A stretch of 9,390 bases of DNA from an uncultured Saprospiraceae bacterium. Its GTDB lineage: Bacteria > Bacteroidota > Bacteroidia > Chitinophagales > Saprospiraceae. Both the position numbers and the translations under genes were made by a program. Below are positions 6,902 through 9,390 of the stretch, one piece after another. Position 1 is the first letter of the stretch. Each line of letters opens with the position of its first letter. A model generated the notes under the pieces. It searched no databases. It worked only from the letters and a program-made list of their open reading frames with translations, and was not told the origin of the DNA. The stretch lies in NCBI GenBank assembly GCA_937942405.1, contig CALDEN010000049.1, positions 1 to 9,390 of the forward strand, in the 5' to 3' direction.

Positions 6902-8575
6902 ATGTCCGTAAAATTATCTCCACTACAGAGATTCACACAGCTGTTACAATTAGAAAAGAAAGAAATCTCTCATGTATATATCTATGCTTTTTTTAATGGT
7001 TTAGTAAATCTGACATTGCCGCTAGGGATACAGGCTATCGTTAACCTCATACAAGGAGGTGAGATTACGACGTCCTGGTACATACTGGTCTCCTTTGTCA
7101 TCGGAGGGATAGCTCTTGCAGGGGTATTGCAGTTATTACAATTAAGGATAGTAGAGAATCTGGCTCAGAAAATATTCAGTAATGCTTCATTTGAATTTGC
7201 TTACAGGATTCCCAAGATTAAGTATGAGGCTTTTAGAAATTACTATGGTCCAGATCTAGCCAATAGGTTTTTTGACACCATGACTATCCAGAAGGGATTG
7301 CCCAAAATACTTATTGATTTTTCTTTGGCCATATTTCAGATTATTGTAGGTCTGATCGTACTGAGTTTATATCATTCGTTCTTTATAATTTTCAGTGTAC
7401 TACTACTGATCATCGTATATTTTATCATCGCTGCCACAGGACCTAAAGGACTAGCAACTAGTATAGATGAGTCGTCATTTAAATATAAAATTGCATTCTG
7501 GATCGAAGAGATAGCTAGAAGTAAATTGTCGTTTAAACTGGCGAGTGATAATAAACTAAACTTGTCCAAAACCGACATGTATGTATCAGATTATCTCAAT
7601 GCTAGAGAAAAGCATTTTGGGGTGATCATATCTCAGTCTGTGTATCTTATCATATTTAAGGTATTGGTAGCTGCAGGATTATTGGTTACGGGAAGTATAC
7701 TGGTTTTTAATGAACAGATGAACATCGGCCAGTTTGTAGCGGCAGAGATCATCATCATATTAATAATCGCTTCTGTCGAGAAACTGATCAAAACCATAGA
7801 GTCCATTTATGATGTATTGACGGCATTGGAAAAAATAGGATTTGTATTTGACAAACCGATGGATGATTATCCTGGAGTAACATTAAAAGAGACGGAGGAT
7901 TCTTACGGGATAGTACTAGAAAATCTATCCTATCGCTACGAAGGGGCCGCTACACCTACGCTAGTAGATATGAACATAGAAATCCCCAGTAATGTATCGA
8001 CAGTTATCAGTGGTCCACCGAGTTCTGGAAAATCTACTTTGCTAAAATTAATTTCAGGAGTGATCGAGCCTACTGACGGTATCGTTAAGTACAACGGTTT
8101 TCCGATTAGATCTTTGGACTTTGATAAACTAAAGCAAAACATCGGTTTCTGCATCCACCACAGTGAAGTCTTTCAGGGATCTATACTAGAAAACATTTCT
8201 CTCAATAGAGATAATGCTACTCCTGAAAATATAAATAATGCTTTAAGGATAACAGGCCTATCACCTTTCCTTTCTAGAATGCCATTGGGTTTTGGGACGA
8301 TTATCGATCCAGAAGGTAAAAAGATACCACGTAACATACAGAATAGAATATTATTGGCCCGAGCTATTGCCACTAATCCAAAGTTGCTGATATTGGAAGA
8401 CCCACTCGATCACGTAGGCGTAGAAGAAAAAAGAAAAATAATCGCAGCACTTACAGACCCTAAAAATAGATGGAAAGTGATCGTATCATCTGTCGATGAT
8501 TTATGGAAAGACTATATAGACCATACTGTTGATTTAACAACAGAATCTACCTCACACTCAAAAAATGCCCAATAG
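6902..8575 (+). CDS. ABC exporter half-transporter (membrane domain + degenerate ATPase domain)
   Basis: This 557-residue protein has an N-terminal membrane domain with about six hydrophobic segments (roughly 24-50, 57-80, 136-158, 159-178, 243-268, 274-294) and a C-terminal nucleotide-binding domain (about 335-545). Walker A is intact (GPPSSGKST, 371-379) and Tyr346 can serve as the A-loop aromatic. Other motifs are altered: the Q-loop Gln is His419 (IGFCIHHSEVF), LSGGQ is replaced by IPRNI at 475-479 before NRILLARA, Walker B ends Glu499-Asp500 (LLILEDPLD) instead of Asp-Glu, and the H-loop His is absent (VIVSSVDD). The frame is intact and hydrophobic and structural positions are conserved, so this is not decay. 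I recall similar LEDPLD proteins beside HlyD genes in other Bacteroidota. There is no peptidase C39 domain. With the downstream HlyD adaptor it should form an inner-membrane export complex; the substrate is unknown. Confidence 0.9.
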   Translation: MSVKLSPLQRFTQLLQLEKKEISHVYIYAFFNGLVNLTLPLGIQAIVNLIQGGEITTSWYILVSFVIGGIALAGVLQLLQLRIVENLAQKIFSNASFEFAYRIPKIKYEAFRNYYGPDLANRFFDTMTIQKGLPKILIDFSLAIFQIIVGLIVLSLYHSFFIIFSVLLLIIVYFIIAATGPKGLATSIDESSFKYKIAFWIEEIARSKLSFKLASDNKLNLSKTDMYVSDYLNAREKHFGVIISQSVYLIIFKVLVAAGLLVTGSILVFNEQMNIGQFVAAEIIIILIIASVEKLIKTIESIYDVLTALEKIGFVFDKPMDDYPGVTLKETEDSYGIVLENLSYRYEGAATPTLVDMNIEIPSNVSTVISGPPSSGKSTLLKLISGVIEPTDGIVKYNGFPIRSLDFDKLKQNIGFCIHHSEVFQGSILENISLNRDNATPENINNALRITGLSPFLSRMPLGFGTIIDPEGKKIPRNIQNRILLARAIATNPKLLILEDPLDHVGVEEKRKIIAALTDPKNRWKVIVSSVDDLWKDYIDHTVDLTTESTSHSKNAQ

Positions 8576-8576
8576 T

Positions 8577-9390
8577 ATGTTGAACATAAGTGTAAAGTCT
8601 ATCTCGGGTAAAATCGATAAATCTCAATATAAATCGTTTCAAAAACTCGAGCGTAAAAAGAGTTCTAAATTGATCATCAAACTCTTATTCATCTTGTTTT
8701 TGACTTTTATAATAACGATGTTTTTGCCATGGACACAGAACATAAGGTCTAAAGGAAATGTAACAACACTTAATCCGTATGATAAACCACAAAACATACA
8801 GGCTATAGTAGGTGGGAGCATAGATAATTGGTTAGTCACGGAAGGAGATGTCGTTTCTATCGGTGATACGATTGTGGTTTTGGCTGAAGCCAAAGAAGAA
8901 TACCTCGACCCAGATCTACTCACCAATACAAAAGACCAGCAGACGGCAAAGTCCAACTCGGCAGATGCATATAGCAGTAAGCTACAATATTTAGAAAAAC
9001 AGCTAAGAGCATTATCTGACAATCGGAGCTCAAAGCTTGAGCAGATAGAGATAAAACGAGCACAGCTAGACTTGGAGATCAGGTCCGCACAGCTAGATCT
9101 TGAGGCATCGATTACCTATCTTCAAAATGCCACTAATCAATTAGAGAGGATGGAGGTGATGTATGAGAAGGGTATAAAATCACTCACAGATTTAGAGACT
9201 AAACGATTGTCGATAAGAGAAGCCAATGCCAAGAAAATATCTTACGATAATAAATTAAGTAAACTCAGAAATGATCAAAACGGTCTCATTCAGGCAATCG
9301 ATGTAACTAACGCAGACTACGAGCAGAAAGCCGCTAAGCTTAGGTCCGAAATTCAGAGTACGGCCTCGTATAGGTATAATCTGCTCGGGG
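8577..9390 (+). CDS. HlyD-family periplasmic adaptor (membrane fusion protein), 3' end outside window
   Basis: An open frame runs without a stop to the window end, giving 271 residues. A short cytoplasmic N-terminus (MLNISVKSISGK) is followed by one transmembrane segment (about 32-50, KLIIKLLFILFLTFIITMFLPW). Next is the first half of the lipoyl/barrel-sandwich domain (about 72-104: QNIQAIVGGSIDNWLVTEGD, then VSIGDTIVVLAE), then a long Glu/Lys/Gln-rich coiled-coil hairpin (about 115-265, including YEKGIKSLTDLETKRL at 196-211). This is the HlyD/EmrA plan: the adaptor links an inner-membrane exporter to an outer-membrane TolC-like channel. The second half of the sandwich and the beta-barrel lie beyond the window. 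Two in-frame starts exist: ATG 8565, overlapping the ABC gene by 11 bp, and ATG 8577, one base after its stop. I prefer 8577 because the MLNIS start resembles homologues I recall. Either way it is coupled to the ABC gene. Confidence 0.9.
   Translation, partial: MLNISVKSISGKIDKSQYKSFQKLERKKSSKLIIKLLFILFLTFIITMFLPWTQNIRSKGNVTTLNPYDKPQNIQAIVGGSIDNWLVTEGDVVSIGDTIVVLAEAKEEYLDPDLLTNTKDQQTAKSNSADAYSSKLQYLEKQLRALSDNRSSKLEQIEIKRAQLDLEIRSAQLDLEASITYLQNATNQLERMEVMYEKGIKSLTDLETKRLSIREANAKKISYDNKLSKLRNDQNGLIQAIDVTNADYEQKAAKLRSEIQSTASYRYNLLG

Noticed and set aside
6902..8575. Interpretation of the ABC gene as a pseudogene because of missing motifs
   Set aside because: The frame is uninterrupted, full length, has an intact Walker A and sits in a tight operon; altered motifs look like a family trait.

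Overview
The window comes from a member of the Bacteroidota, most likely Saprospiria or a related marine or environmental class. The evidence is a protein ending in a type IX secretion (T9SS) sorting domain, start codons without clear Shine-Dalgarno sequences, three exact matches to the Bacteroidota -7 promoter box TAnnTTTG placed just upstream of start codons, signal peptides cleaved before Gln, and an A+T-rich composition. The exact taxon is inferred. There are no RNA genes, CRISPR arrays or insertion sequences that I can see. No gene-free stretch exceeds 300 bases: the largest gaps are 805-948 (no clear signal) and 6469-6586 (a divergent promoter/operator region).

Layout. Positions 1-804 hold the 3' end of a secreted multidomain protein (CUB-like domain, Fn3-like linker, T9SS C-terminal domain). 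Positions 949-3499 hold two adjacent, co-oriented genes for exported thioredoxin-fold proteins. They look like full-length tandem paralogues, the second carrying an inserted Pro-rich linker. On the minus strand, 5009-3523 encodes a membrane-anchored or lipoprotein-like protein of unknown function, overlapping by ATGA with an exonuclease III (xth) gene. A family 2 glycosyltransferase (5038-5778) diverges from that pair, with a promoter box almost touching its ATG, and converges on a TetR-family regulator (6468-5788) with only 9 bp between the stop codons.

The most interesting region is 5788-9390. A TetR-type repressor is divergent from an operon encoding (i) a 96-residue protein resembling the ribosome hibernation factor HPF/RaiA, (ii) a 557-residue ABC exporter half-transporter, and (iii) an HlyD-type periplasmic adaptor that runs off the window end. 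This looks like a regulated tripartite export system; an outer-membrane TolC-like partner would be expected downstream but is not in view. Two features are unusual. The exporter keeps Walker A but has lost the canonical Q-loop Gln, the LSGGQ signature, the normal order of the Walker B DE pair and the H-loop His. The first gene of the efflux operon is a translation-silencing-type protein. The intergenic region has inverted and direct repeats placed to control both promoters.
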